Shown here piece after piece: positions 42,342 to 49,940 of a stretch of DNA of 64,000 nt. Made by a program: the position numbers and the translations under genes. The DNA is from a virus, in IMG/VR virus record IMGVR_UViG_3300028774_000007, positions 62,001-126,000 of that record; one strand, 5' to 3'. Every line of letters begins with the position of its first letter. Position 1 is the first letter of the stretch. The notes below the pieces were generated by a model. That model was not told the DNA's origin, did no database searches, and worked only from the letters and a program-made list of their open reading frames with translations.

Positions 42342-42596
42342 CTAATTATTTAATTTACATTTATTAACAGAATTAATCATACACTGTAAGTCTCGTTCTT
42401 CTTCACCAGAGATATAATCTAATGCATCTTGATATTTTTTCATATCAATTTCTGTTTGCATAGATACCACTTCAAGGTCAGTATTTGTACAATCTGAACC
42501 ATCTCTTAGTACTTCTTTTAAGCAATTCTTAAATTCTTCATTAGTACAATTTTCACTTTCTTCGAAGTCAAAATTTATTTCAAGTAAAACTTTCAT
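42342..42596 (-). CDS. Hypothetical acidic protein
   Basis: An 84-residue protein. It begins with a beta strand (MKVLLEINFDFEES) and becomes helical and acidic; it may be a small ferredoxin-like fold. The ATG overlaps the stop of the upstream gene (TAATG), so it is coupled to it. No identification. Confidence 0.6.
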   Translation of the reverse strand: MKVLLEINFDFEESENCTNEEFKNCLKEVLRDGSDCTNTDLEVVSMQTEIDMKKYQDALDYISGEEERDLQCMINSVNKCKLNN

Positions 42597-42844
42597 TATT
42601 CTAATGATTCCTTTTCTATCTCATCAATATTATTTTTTAAATATTTTGATACTTTTTGGTATCCTTTTGTATTATATTCTTCGTCAAAACCTCTAAATTT
42701 AACTCTAGCAGGATAAGCACTAGATATACTACCATCCTCTTCTACTTCAACCGTGATAGCCCACCCAAACGTATGTAATAGCATATTAATCCACCAGAGC
42801 AAACCACTGTCTCTAAATTCTCCCCATGTTCTTTTATCAATCAT
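42596..42844 (-). CDS. Hypothetical protein (conserved phage type)
   Basis: An 82-residue protein with FRDSGLLWWINMLLHTFGWA followed by a strand-rich VEVEEDGSISSAYPARVKFR segment. This WWINxLLHxFGWAI pattern is common in Firmicutes phage genomes, always unannotated. Behind GAAAGGATTTAAAA. Confidence 0.7.
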   Translation of the reverse strand: MIDKRTWGEFRDSGLLWWINMLLHTFGWAITVEVEEDGSISSAYPARVKFRGFDEEYNTKGYQKVSKYLKNNIDEIEKESLE

Positions 42845-42887
42845 TTTTAAATCCTTTCATATTGCAATATGAATTTATATTTTAGAA

Positions 42888-43181
42888 TTAATGAAAAAAG
42901 ATATCAAATATTGATTCTTTTTTATATGTTATTTCTGGTGGCTCTGGTTCTTCTGACGACAATGAACCCAAAGGCTCACCATGTTCAAGTTGCCAAAGCA
43001 TCCAATCTAAATCAGTTCCCCAAACAGGAGAACGTGTACCTGTCCAATCATTACGTAATTCCATTCCACTGTTATATGAATATTTTTTATATGGATTAAC
43101 TGATTTATTAGTTGTTATCTCATCTATTTTTTCAGAAATAGAACTACTATATTTTTCATGCCTTGTTATTTTAACTTTCAT
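42888..43181 (-). CDS. Hypothetical protein
   Basis: The GGAG inside the end of the upstream gene puts the start at ATG 43,181 (97 residues). It is polar, with a WTGTRSPVWGTDLDWMLWQL stretch and an acidic SSEEPEPPE linker. No known family. Confidence 0.6.
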   Translation of the reverse strand: MKVKITRHEKYSSSISEKIDEITTNKSVNPYKKYSYNSGMELRNDWTGTRSPVWGTDLDWMLWQLEHGEPLGSLSSEEPEPPEITYKKESIFDIFFH

Positions 43182-43185
43182 ATTA

Positions 43186-43584
43186 TTAATCTCCATAATC
43201 TATTTTTACTAAATGACACTTTATATATCCCCAATTACTAGGTTTACAATCCGACATTAGGAAATCTTTTAATTCATCATATTTATATTTACGTTCTAAT
43301 TCATATTGTAAATAAATTGATGTATTATAACTATTATCTAAAATTTCTGCTCTTTGCATAATTAAAAATAATCCTAATTTATCACAAAATAATACTTTTG
43401 CTAAATCAAAATGTTTTCCAGACCATTTTTTTTCTTGTAAATTTGATAATATTCCATGCAGAAATAAACGATATTCTTTATTAGTTGGCACTTTAATTAC
43501 AAAATATTTAAATACAAATACAATTCTTGTTGCCCCACATTCTATTTTTATATTAAAATCCCCTACACCAAATTCAAGTTTTAT
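43186..43584 (-). CDS. Hypothetical protein with non-canonical start (ATA?) overlapping upstream stop
   Basis: The body from GTG 43,491 (101 residues) contains LHGILSNLQEKKWSG, a known phage sequence pattern, but the frame stays open and clearly coding for 31 further codons upstream: KLEFGVGDFNIKIECG then TRIVFVFKYFVIKVPTN. In homologous phage proteins RIVFVFK-F-IKVP continues into the LFLHG part, so the real N-terminus is upstream. The only start options are ATA at 43,584, overlapping the previous TAA, or a -1 frameshift from the upstream gene. Function unknown. Confidence 0.65.
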   Translation of the reverse strand: MKLEFGVGDFNIKIECGATRIVFVFKYFVIKVPTNKEYRLFLHGILSNLQEKKWSGKHFDLAKVLFCDKLGLFLIMQRAEILDNSYNTSIYLQYELERKYKYDELKDFLMSDCKPSNWGYIKCHLVKIDYGD

Positions 43585-43784
43585 TCTTTAAGTACACCTA
43601 TTAACATACCAACTAGAAGCCCAATAAGATATATGATTAATTGACCAATGCCACCTAATGTAACAAGAAGTGCATCACCTTGTACAATTGCGAGAGTTGC
43701 GCATACTGTAAAAAATATAATCTGTAATGCTATGGTTATGACAAACACTTTATCTTCAATATCTAAACTTACAAATTTTTTCAT
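43581..43784 (-). CDS. Small two-TM membrane protein
   Basis: A 67-residue protein with two hydrophobic helices (about 12-34 and 38-62) and short polar ends (MKKFVSLDIEDK). Its TAA overlaps the probable start of the next gene. Holin-like in topology but far from the endolysin, so no role is assigned. Confidence 0.65.
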   Translation of the reverse strand: MKKFVSLDIEDKVFVITIALQIIFFTVCATLAIVQGDALLVTLGGIGQLIIYLIGLLVGMLIGVLKE

Positions 43785-43788
43785 TTAT

Positions 43789-44040
43789 TTATTCCTCTAA
43801 ATCATAGAAAACTTTTTCTAAGACTTCATGCACACAAGTTGAGATGCCACAATTACCAGATTCTTGCATTTCTCCCATTTTATCCCAAAACATTTTATTA
43901 GCTATCTCATTTGAATTAAAAAACGATACAACAGTGTCCCACGCATTATAACCACAAATTAATTGATGAAATTTATGTTCCAATGCGTTTGATTCCACAG
44001 AATATATTGGATATGTATTAGTAATATTTTTCATTTTCAT
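43789..44040 (-). CDS. Hypothetical protein
   Basis: Start ATG 44,040, behind GAAAGAGGACAT, gives 83 residues; the longer frame would overlap the neighbouring small membrane protein. It has a central ICGYNAWDTVVSFFNSNEIA and an acidic C-terminus. No known family. Confidence 0.65.
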   Translation of the reverse strand: MKMKNITNTYPIYSVESNALEHKFHQLICGYNAWDTVVSFFNSNEIANKMFWDKMGEMQESGNCGISTCVHEVLEKVFYDLEE

Positions 44041-44057
44041 ATGTCCTCTTTCTATAT

Positions 44058-44228
44058 TTAATTCCAATATACGAATAAATAATATATGATATATATCCAA
44101 CCTAAAAAACCATGTAAAATACACCATCCGATACTATGCCATTTTGCAAATGAGATAATAGCGGCTATAACATTACCAACACCAATACCACTTGAAACAG
44201 TGCCACCATCGTTATTATTACTCGACAT
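44058..44228 (-). CDS. Small membrane protein, 56 residues
   Basis: ATG 44,228 behind AAAAGAGGTAAAATT opens MSSNNNDGGTVSSGIGVGNV and continues into a hydrophobic segment (SIGWCILHGFLGWIYIIYYLF) to TAA 44,058. The glycine/serine-rich start with a SFAKWHSIGW turn is a recurring phage mini-membrane protein type. Function unknown. Confidence 0.7.
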   Translation of the reverse strand: MSSNNNDGGTVSSGIGVGNVIAAIISFAKWHSIGWCILHGFLGWIYIIYYLFVYWN

Positions 44229-44232
44229 AATT

Positions 44233-44430
44233 TTACCTCTTTTCTATGATACCCTGTGCATCATCTTCAAAAATTGTTAAATAGTGTTTATTATGGTTAG
44301 TTTTAATTATGTAATAACAATAATAATTGCTATCTACAAAATTAATACTATAATTACATCCAGATTTAAAGGTAAAATTTCCATTATCTGATTTCATACT
44401 ACAAAGTAGTTTACATTTATTTTTTCCCAT
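44233..44430 (-). CDS. Hypothetical small protein
   Basis: A 65-residue protein with beta-rich sequence (FTFKSGCNYSINFVDSNYYC) resembling a small SH3-like or OB-like fold. It overlaps the NADAR gene by 14 bases, so it is coupled. No identification. Confidence 0.6.
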   Translation of the reverse strand: MGKNKCKLLCSMKSDNGNFTFKSGCNYSINFVDSNYYCYYIIKTNHNKHYLTIFEDDAQGIIEKR

Positions 44431-44872
44431 TTTTAAGTTCCTCTCTAATAGCCATTAATCTTGAACAAAATTCTTGACGAGTTAATACAGTTTCGTTCTT
44501 CTTATGTTTACCTAATGAATGCGTTAGATTAGCATTTCCAGTAGCCAATAAAGCCCTTGCAAAGCCGTTATTCTTAGACAATGAATTATAAGCCCTGTCA
44601 AGTAAACCTTGATACTCTTGACTGTCTCTCTTGTATTCTACACCTTGCCAATATAGCACTTGCTTAGTCCACCAGTTCTTGCCGTATCCCTTTTTCTTTG
44701 CCCCAAATCCAACTAGCTTGCAAATTTCTACTTGCATATCCACGCTTTCATATTTTAGACTTTGTAGCCAACCTTCCATGCTGTTGCACAAAATCCCATC
44801 CATATAAAATGGATGGGGTGCAAAATTGGATAATGATGCCGCAGGATACGATTTTCCACTACCAATATCCAT
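44417..44872 (-). CDS. NADAR-family protein, copy 1
   Basis: Start ATG 44,872, behind AAATAGG, gives 151 residues. It has the NADAR layout. YPAASLSNFAPHPFYMDG with the SNF motif, then SMEGWLQSLKY (position of SEHYFQAxK), GYGKNWWTKQ, and the end RALLATGNANLTHSLGKHKK ... FCSRLMAIREEL (LLaTGnaxLxe-S-x-D). NADAR proteins are N-glycosidases or hydrolases that process ADP-ribose- or nucleotide-derived metabolites. It is directly downstream of the RNA ligase gene. Confidence 0.78.
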   Translation of the reverse strand: MDIGSGKSYPAASLSNFAPHPFYMDGILCNSMEGWLQSLKYESVDMQVEICKLVGFGAKKKGYGKNWWTKQVLYWQGVEYKRDSQEYQGLLDRAYNSLSKNNGFARALLATGNANLTHSLGKHKKNETVLTRQEFCSRLMAIREELKNGKK

Positions 44873-44895
44873 TTTTATATACCTATTTCTTTCTT

Positions 44896-46044
44896 TTATA
44901 AACCCCACTGTAATAAGAAATCATTGCTTACACATTTGAAAGATATACCTAAATCGTAATTTCTATATACGTAACCTTCTCTTAACGTATCATAAATATT
45001 AGATTTACCAGTTGAAAATGCCATAAGTTCATCAATCGTGTCTGGCAATATGTATTCAGTCTCAACGATAGGAACAAATTTAATACCATAATTAGAAAAC
45101 AAATCCTTTGCACTCACGCTATCAATCTTGCCGTTCTTTTCAGTGATTAAATTAAAAGCATAAAAATCTCTACCCTTGATATGATACTTATTCTTTTGAA
45201 TTGTTTCGCCAACTGTCTCGCCTTGTAACGTTATGTAATCATTATCTTTAATTAATTTTCTTAGAACTGATTCTACATTATATTTTAAAGCCATTTCCCA
45301 ATACACGTTATCATCGTAAAAACATTTCTTAGATGGTGTTGGCTGTGCAACAGAACGAGAACAAATTATAAACTTATACTTCTCTTTTTTGAATATCTTG
45401 TATAGTAAACCTTTGTTTGCTTTCTTTAGTGTGAATGTAGTTGAAGTACCATCCAACTTCTCCGTAACCATGAATGGCTCTTTATTTTTAAGTACACTAG
45501 GCATATTCTGTACTCTTTCCTCGTCGGTCTTAACAACCCAATAAGGGAACTTATTCGCATTAACCTTTGGTCTTAAAATATGTATCACAATATTCTTAAA
45601 CCACTGATGTTTGATTAAACGCTTGAACAACTTATTCTTAAATAGTTTCTTGTATCTGCCTTGAATCCTTGTTAACAAATCAACCTTTGGCGCTTCGTAA
45701 TCCTCTTGAATCTTAGTAATACCTAGAATATCTGTGACATCTTCACCAATCTTATGATTACCATCTAGTAAGATTGATATTGGTAATACTAACCCTTGAC
45801 TTAACGTATTACGCATTTTCATGCTTTTTACTTTAAAGCCCTTACCCTCTAGGAACTCAAATTCTGGATTATCAGATGGAACTCTTGAATCAATTTCTAT
45901 GTAAACACCTAAATCGCCATCTTTAAACTCGTCTTTTTTAGTAATAACATTCCAACCTAAGACATTGACTTGCTCGATTCTATCAGCACCCATGATTGGT
46001 CTGATATTATATACTTTCTCTACGTGTGCTAATACCCTTTCCAT
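44896..46044 (-). CDS. RNA ligase, DraRnl (Rnl5)-type with N-terminal OB module
   Basis: A 382-residue ligase. Residues 1-120 form an OB-like module (MERVLAHVEKVYNIRPIMGADRIEQ ... DGDLGVYIEIDSRVP). The nucleotidyltransferase domain starts about 165 with motif I TEKLDGTS (Lys196 is the AMP-bearing lysine), then motif III-like DFYAFNLIT, and later GYVYRNYDLGISFKCVSN (motifs IV/V). This is the DraRnl layout, an RNA ligase that seals 3'-OH/5'-PO4 nicks, preferring RNA 3' ends on duplexes. It is the natural partner of the kinase-HD protein and of RlaP-like and TROVE proteins in this window. Confidence 0.92.
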   Translation of the reverse strand: MERVLAHVEKVYNIRPIMGADRIEQVNVLGWNVITKKDEFKDGDLGVYIEIDSRVPSDNPEFEFLEGKGFKVKSMKMRNTLSQGLVLPISILLDGNHKIGEDVTDILGITKIQEDYEAPKVDLLTRIQGRYKKLFKNKLFKRLIKHQWFKNIVIHILRPKVNANKFPYWVVKTDEERVQNMPSVLKNKEPFMVTEKLDGTSTTFTLKKANKGLLYKIFKKEKYKFIICSRSVAQPTPSKKCFYDDNVYWEMALKYNVESVLRKLIKDNDYITLQGETVGETIQKNKYHIKGRDFYAFNLITEKNGKIDSVSAKDLFSNYGIKFVPIVETEYILPDTIDELMAFSTGKSNIYDTLREGYVYRNYDLGISFKCVSNDFLLQWGL

Positions 46045-46050
46045 TTTCTA

Positions 46051-46524
46051 TCATCCTTTTTTATTTAATATTTGTATTGCTTTATTTACATCTGTTTCGT
46101 TTAGTCCTAAACCATTGTACCAAGACGTTTTAACCCAAAATTTATCATATCCATATTTTTCCCAATCAAAATGGTCATCATCAAGTATTACAAATGATTC
46201 TATGTTATCGTGATTATCTAACCAATATTTAATTTCTTCTTCTCTTTTTCCCGTCGGACTTACATAAGTTGATGACATAATTTCAATATTATATTTCTGT
46301 AATATCTTAATAAATTCTTTACAGAAATCCATACATTCGTTATAATTAATTGACCAACCATATCTCCAACTTGATGACAATACTATTTTGCAACCAGTAG
46401 AATCAATAATATTTTTTAGAAATGGAAGTCTAGTCTCGTCAATATCATTATACCTATCTTTTCTGTTTTTGAAATAACTCGATGAGTTTAAAACTCCATC
46501 TACATCTAAAAATATTATTTTCAT
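46051..46524 (-). CDS. HAD phosphatase of the RNA-repair (HAD_SAK-like) type
   Basis: A 157-residue HAD domain. MKIIFLDVDGVLNSSSYF (Asp7, Asp9) is motif I, KIVLSSSWRYGW motif II, and SFVILDDDHFDW motif IV. The pattern 'DVDGVLNS ... LSSSWR' is that of the HAD domain in the multidomain 'Swiss army knife' RNA-repair proteins and their stand-alone phage homologues. It could remove terminal phosphates from cleaved RNA. It starts seven bases upstream of the RNA ligase gene, so the two are co-expressed. Confidence 0.8.
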   Translation of the reverse strand: MKIIFLDVDGVLNSSSYFKNRKDRYNDIDETRLPFLKNIIDSTGCKIVLSSSWRYGWSINYNECMDFCKEFIKILQKYNIEIMSSTYVSPTGKREEEIKYWLDNHDNIESFVILDDDHFDWEKYGYDKFWVKTSWYNGLGLNETDVNKAIQILNKKG

Positions 46525-46534
46525 TTTTTATTCC

Positions 46535-46792
46535 TTATAATAATCTTTTAATTTTAGTAATATTAATTGGTTCATGTATTATATACTGCCACCATGCTAA
46601 TTTTTCTACTAGTTCTGGATGCTTATTTATATCATAATTTACTTCCAATAATACACTACCATAACTTAAAGCTATTGACGGCTCTATTGATAAATATGTG
46701 AATCTACCATTTTCAGTTATACCAAATAAGTACCCATCTTTTTGTATTTGATTCCAATTATTTTCTGATGTACCATGATATAACCATAACAT
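46535..46792 (-). CDS. Mini ART-fold protein resembling Tpt1/KptA or ADP-ribosyltransferase core
   Basis: An 85-residue protein. LYHGTSENNWNQIQKDGYLF, RFTYLSIEPSIALSYG and VLLEVNYD follow the H-Y/L-S ... strand order of the ADP-ribosyltransferase superfamily and in particular the C-terminal half of RNA 2'-phosphotransferase (LYHGTS ... HLS ... VLLEVD). It is much shorter than either family, so it may be a minimal or inactive version. Context, between HAD/ligase and NADAR genes, supports an NAD- or RNA-2'-phosphate-linked role. Confidence 0.6.
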   Translation of the reverse strand: MLWLYHGTSENNWNQIQKDGYLFGITENGRFTYLSIEPSIALSYGSVLLEVNYDINKHPELVEKLAWWQYIIHEPINITKIKRLL

Positions 46793-46793
46793 T

Positions 46794-47123
46794 TTATTTT
46801 ACCTCACAACTTAACAATAACTTCTTATAATTGTTTTTAGCATATTCATAGGCTTGTCTATAATCAAGTACATCATTATTATAAGAAAATTTATATTTAT
46901 TCTCTGGACGTTTATTAAATTGTATAATTTCTGATAATTCAATCTCATCTAAATCTACAAATTTACAAGTAATATTTTCTATGCTCATTGGAGTATCTAA
47001 GACAATATGGTTTTGAATATATATTGCAATATTAACCCCTACGTAATATGTAATAGAATTAGTATCATTGATATCGAAACTTCTCGGTTCTACAATAATT
47101 GGTGTACCTTTATAATGCATCAT
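46794..47123 (-). CDS. Hypothetical protein
   Basis: A 109-residue protein, beta-rich at the start (YKGTPIIVEPRSFDINDTNS) and helical at the end. It overlaps the NADAR gene by 4 bases and is one base from the ART-like gene. No known family; the tight packing suggests it belongs to the same pathway. Confidence 0.6.
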   Translation of the reverse strand: MMHYKGTPIIVEPRSFDINDTNSITYYVGVNIAIYIQNHIVLDTPMSIENITCKFVDLDEIELSEIIQFNKRPENKYKFSYNNDVLDYRQAYEYAKNNYKKLLLSCEVK

Positions 47124-47536
47124 CTTAATTCTTCTCTTACCCTCATTAGAATCTTTCCTAGCTTGTTCTCACCCACTCCATTGACTGTGCCCCAAATATC
47201 ATCACCATGCTGATTCCCTTCTTCTAAAGGCTCATTCCCCGTAGCTAACAGCAATCGTTTAAGGTCTTCATGTTGTTCAAACTTAGCTTTTACAACTTCA
47301 TACATAACACTATCTTTGATATTTTCCCAAACAGGTGTTAGTTTAACGCTTCTACCTCTTGATTTTGCTTTTGACGGTGACATAGTACAGAACTTAATTT
47401 TCTGTTCCAACTGTGAACATTTCATAGATTGAAAAGCCGCTTCGCTATTTTGAAATGTTAGTCCTCTATATGTAACTTCCGTTTCATAGAAATTGCTTAA
47501 AAAGAAATACTGACCTCTAAATTCGTTAATTGCCAT
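47120..47536 (-). CDS. NADAR-family protein, copy 2 (YbiA-like)
   Basis: A 138-residue protein with an almost canonical NADAR pattern: FRGQYFFLSNFYETEVTYRG, FQNSEAAFQSMKC (SEhxFQAxK), WENIKDSVMYEVVKAKFEQH, and LLATGNEPLEEGNQHGDDIWG. In YbiA-type enzymes the Glu and Trp pair handle an N-glycosidic bond of riboflavin-pathway intermediates, and in conflict systems NADAR removes ADP-ribose from modified guanine. The two NADAR copies differ strongly, so they are probably not a recent duplication. Confidence 0.88.
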   Translation of the reverse strand: MAINEFRGQYFFLSNFYETEVTYRGLTFQNSEAAFQSMKCSQLEQKIKFCTMSPSKAKSRGRSVKLTPVWENIKDSVMYEVVKAKFEQHEDLKRLLLATGNEPLEEGNQHGDDIWGTVNGVGENKLGKILMRVREELR

Positions 47537-47558
47537 TTTTAATCATCCGTTCTTTTTT

Positions 47559-47894
47559 TTATAATACTTCATATAATACATCTTGAATTGAATCTAATAA
47601 TTCAGATTTATCTATTCCGTATTCGTCTAAAAATTCTTTTAAATAAGTCCCATGTATCATCTTATCAATAATCATTTCAGAAATATTATCAACATCATAT
47701 CCACTTATTTCAAAATCTTCTCCTAAACGAACTTCTTTACCATAATTTTTTCCGCTTAAAATTGAAACAGAATTATTATTATTAACAAATCCTTTAGTCC
47801 CTTTTGGGATTATGACTTCTTCGTTTAGAATAGCCGTATAGGTTATAAAATCTTTTGGAAATATGAATTTTTGTCCATAACTTATTTTAATCAT
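47559..47894 (-). CDS. Hypothetical protein
   Basis: Start ATG 47,894, behind AAGGAGTTAAAAAA, gives 111 residues. The first half is a beta-barrel-like fold (MIKISYGQKFIFPKDFITYT, VIIPKGTKGFVNNN) with a hypermodified-loop feel; the second half is helical. No motif recognised. Confidence 0.6.
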   Translation of the reverse strand: MIKISYGQKFIFPKDFITYTAILNEEVIIPKGTKGFVNNNNSVSILSGKNYGKEVRLGEDFEISGYDVDNISEMIIDKMIHGTYLKEFLDEYGIDKSELLDSIQDVLYEVL

Positions 47895-47907
47895 TTTTTT
47901 TAACTCC

Positions 47908-48159
47908 TTATATATTTGGGAAAATATAATTTGCAACTTTCATTAAAGCTTTATATAAATCCCCACGGTCATCATATAATTCGTAATTATCATTTACGCG
48001 CTTATAAACACACGCTTCATTATTTGCATTGTTAAAAATCTTGAAATCTTCATCTTTTAAAATAAAATCCATGTGTAAAGTTTTTACTAATATTCTGAAA
48101 GCTTCTTCACATTCGATATCTATATTTACAACAGTTTTACATTTTACATCTACTTGCAT
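47908..48159 (-). CDS. Hypothetical protein
   Basis: An 83-residue alpha/beta protein (MQVDVKCKTVVNIDIECEEA ...). It lies 13 bases from its downstream neighbour. No family recognised. Confidence 0.55.
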   Translation of the reverse strand: MQVDVKCKTVVNIDIECEEAFRILVKTLHMDFILKDEDFKIFNNANNEACVYKRVNDNYELYDDRGDLYKALMKVANYIFPNI

Positions 48160-48169
48160 AATTATACCT

Positions 48170-48712
48170 TCATTCTGTTACGAATTTTCTGGCATTGTGT
48201 GTTAATTCAGTTAATGTTTTAGGCTCAAAATCATTAACATCTACCCCTACGTTATAAGCATTCTTGCAATATGCCCACGGGTAGTTATGATAAAATGAAG
48301 GGTTATCATGTACATGACCAAATAGGTCAATTGAATTATGGTAAAACCCATTCCATTCAGCCATAGGGTAATGACATAAAATTACTTTATTATAATTATC
48401 TTCAATCTCTTCATATTTCTTAACCCATTTGAATAGACTTAAATCAAAATTTCTATCTTTTAGAAATCTATAATCATGGTTTCCCTCAATTAAAAATTTC
48501 TTACCTTTAAGACGACTAATAAATTGGTTAGCCATTAACCCGTTTCCCCAAACAACATCACCTAAAATATAGACCTCATCACTTGCTAGGATTTTCTGAT
48601 TCCATTTTAAAATAATAGTCTCGTTCATTTCTTCAATTGATTTAAAAGGTCTATGACATAAAGTCATAATATTTGCATGATTAAAATGCAAATCGCTTGT
48701 ATAAAATTTCAT
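48170..48712 (-). CDS. Calcineurin-like metallophosphoesterase
   Basis: Start ATG 48,712 gives about 180 residues. The metal-binding motifs appear in order: FYTSDLHFNHANI (D-x-H), EVYILGDVVWG (GDxxW), FLIEGNHDYRF (GNHD), VILCHYPM (H) and DLFGHVHD (GHxH). Phage relatives are small phosphodiesterases, some acting on cyclic 2',3'-phosphate ends or cyclic nucleotides. Here it could belong to the RNA end-healing set or to anti-signalling. The start is chosen where the DLH motif falls at residue 7. Confidence 0.87.
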   Translation of the reverse strand: MKFYTSDLHFNHANIMTLCHRPFKSIEEMNETIILKWNQKILASDEVYILGDVVWGNGLMANQFISRLKGKKFLIEGNHDYRFLKDRNFDLSLFKWVKKYEEIEDNYNKVILCHYPMAEWNGFYHNSIDLFGHVHDNPSFYHNYPWAYCKNAYNVGVDVNDFEPKTLTELTHNARKFVTE

Positions 48713-48717
48713 ATGTA

Positions 48718-48936
48718 TTAACCTAACCTTTGTCCACATTGATTACAATATACATTCATACTTATTTCTGTGTTACCACAATTTGGGCATGAGCATGAAT
48801 AATTATCATAAATTGGTCTTTTTGCGATATCTCTTCCAATTGCATTTACTGCGATTTTCATATAATCTTTTGTAAGCATAGCGCCATTTTCAGCCGCATC
48901 TTTAAAAAATAATAAAGCTTTCTCATCGTTACTCAT
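48718..48936 (-). CDS. Zinc-ribbon protein
   Basis: Start ATG 48,936, behind AAGGAGAACAAA, gives 72 residues: a helical N-terminal half and a C-terminal zinc-ribbon (CSCPNCGNTEISMN ... YCNQCGQRLG). Similar domains are tethering modules in bacterial and phage proteins. Unknown role. Confidence 0.7.
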   Translation of the reverse strand: MSNDEKALLFFKDAAENGAMLTKDYMKIAVNAIGRDIAKRPIYDNYSCSCPNCGNTEISMNVYCNQCGQRLG

Positions 48937-48946
48937 TTTGTTCTCC

Positions 48947-49477
48947 TTATGTATTAAGTTTTTTATCTTCAACTATATAATCAACAAGTTCTGGATTAAC
49001 CCCTTGCCATGAAAGTAAATTTTTTTCCATTTTAGTTTCAAGAACATCTTCAAAACTATATGTGATATCAAAACCAAATGCTCTCATCACACAACGATAA
49101 CAACGCTTATTTGGGCAATATGTACCATCGTCAAATATTTGGCTATCATCCCCGTACTTCCAGAATAATATAGCCGCACCAATACCAGAACTTCTTGAAA
49201 TTCCCGCATCACAATGAACCAAAATTGTATCAACTTCGTTTTCCCAACGCTTTACAAATTCAGCTATTTGATTAGCTTGTTCTTGTGTTATACCACCATT
49301 GTCATCTTCAACATCATCAAATTGCCAATGACCAATAGCCTTAATTTGAGGATTTTTAAAAAATCTATTTGGGGCATCACCATAAGTATGAATTGAAATA
49401 ATTGCAGTTGTTGGTATATTTTTTAAAGCAGAATAAGTTTTTGCCTTGTTCCTAGATAACACAACCACTTCTTTCAT
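48947..49477 (-). CDS. Cysteine-based protein/nucleotide phosphatase (PTP/DSP fold)
   Basis: A 176-residue phosphatase. The active-site loop VHCDAGISRSSGI carries Cys89 and Arg95 (C-x5-R), and the upstream WQFDDVEDD offers the general-acid Asp about 35 residues before it. It resembles tyrosine/dual-specificity phosphatases found in phages. The substrate could be a phosphoprotein, RNA 5' end (as for RNA triphosphatases of this fold) or phosphoinositide-like metabolite. It stands in the end-processing neighbourhood. Confidence 0.83.
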   Translation of the reverse strand: MKEVVVLSRNKAKTYSALKNIPTTAIISIHTYGDAPNRFFKNPQIKAIGHWQFDDVEDDNGGITQEQANQIAEFVKRWENEVDTILVHCDAGISRSSGIGAAILFWKYGDDSQIFDDGTYCPNKRCYRCVMRAFGFDITYSFEDVLETKMEKNLLSWQGVNPELVDYIVEDKKLNT

Positions 49478-49491
49478 GGAGCATCACCCCT

Positions 49492-49938
49492 TTATTTTCT
49501 ATTTTTATCAACAAAACATTCTTTAACAAATATAGAATTATGATTTGAAATAATTCCATAGACACAACATCCGTTAAAATCCGTTCTACGATTTATGACC
49601 TTATATTTATCGATTTTTGACAAACTTCCAACACTTCTTGATACTGGTTCAAGTGAGCATTTAATTGGTTTAATATAAATGTATCCGAGTTTATCATTTT
49701 CTTCACATGTATTCGTATGCAGAGGATTATAATATCCATCTGAATAGTACAAATCATCCATAGAATCCAAAGTATATCTATACTCATTATTACTATCATC
49801 ATGATGGGCTTCTTCATCTGTACTTCTACATATAATTCCATCTAAGATTCTATGATGATTATAAATAGATGCTTCAAATGTATTACCTACCCCACCTGTT
49901 ACATAAACAGGCTCATTATCAAACGTTGATGATGGCAT
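49492..49938 (-). CDS. Hypothetical protein
   Basis: A 148-residue protein starting MPSSTFDNEPVYVTGGVGNT. The GGVGNT turn is followed by polar, histidine-rich sequence (HHDDSNNEYRYTLD). Its C-terminal half has VNRRTDFNGCCVYGIISNHN. No family recognised. Confidence 0.55.
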   Translation of the reverse strand: MPSSTFDNEPVYVTGGVGNTFEASIYNHHRILDGIICRSTDEEAHHDDSNNEYRYTLDSMDDLYYSDGYYNPLHTNTCEENDKLGYIYIKPIKCSLEPVSRSVGSLSKIDKYKVINRRTDFNGCCVYGIISNHNSIFVKECFVDKNRK

Positions 49939-49940
49939 AA

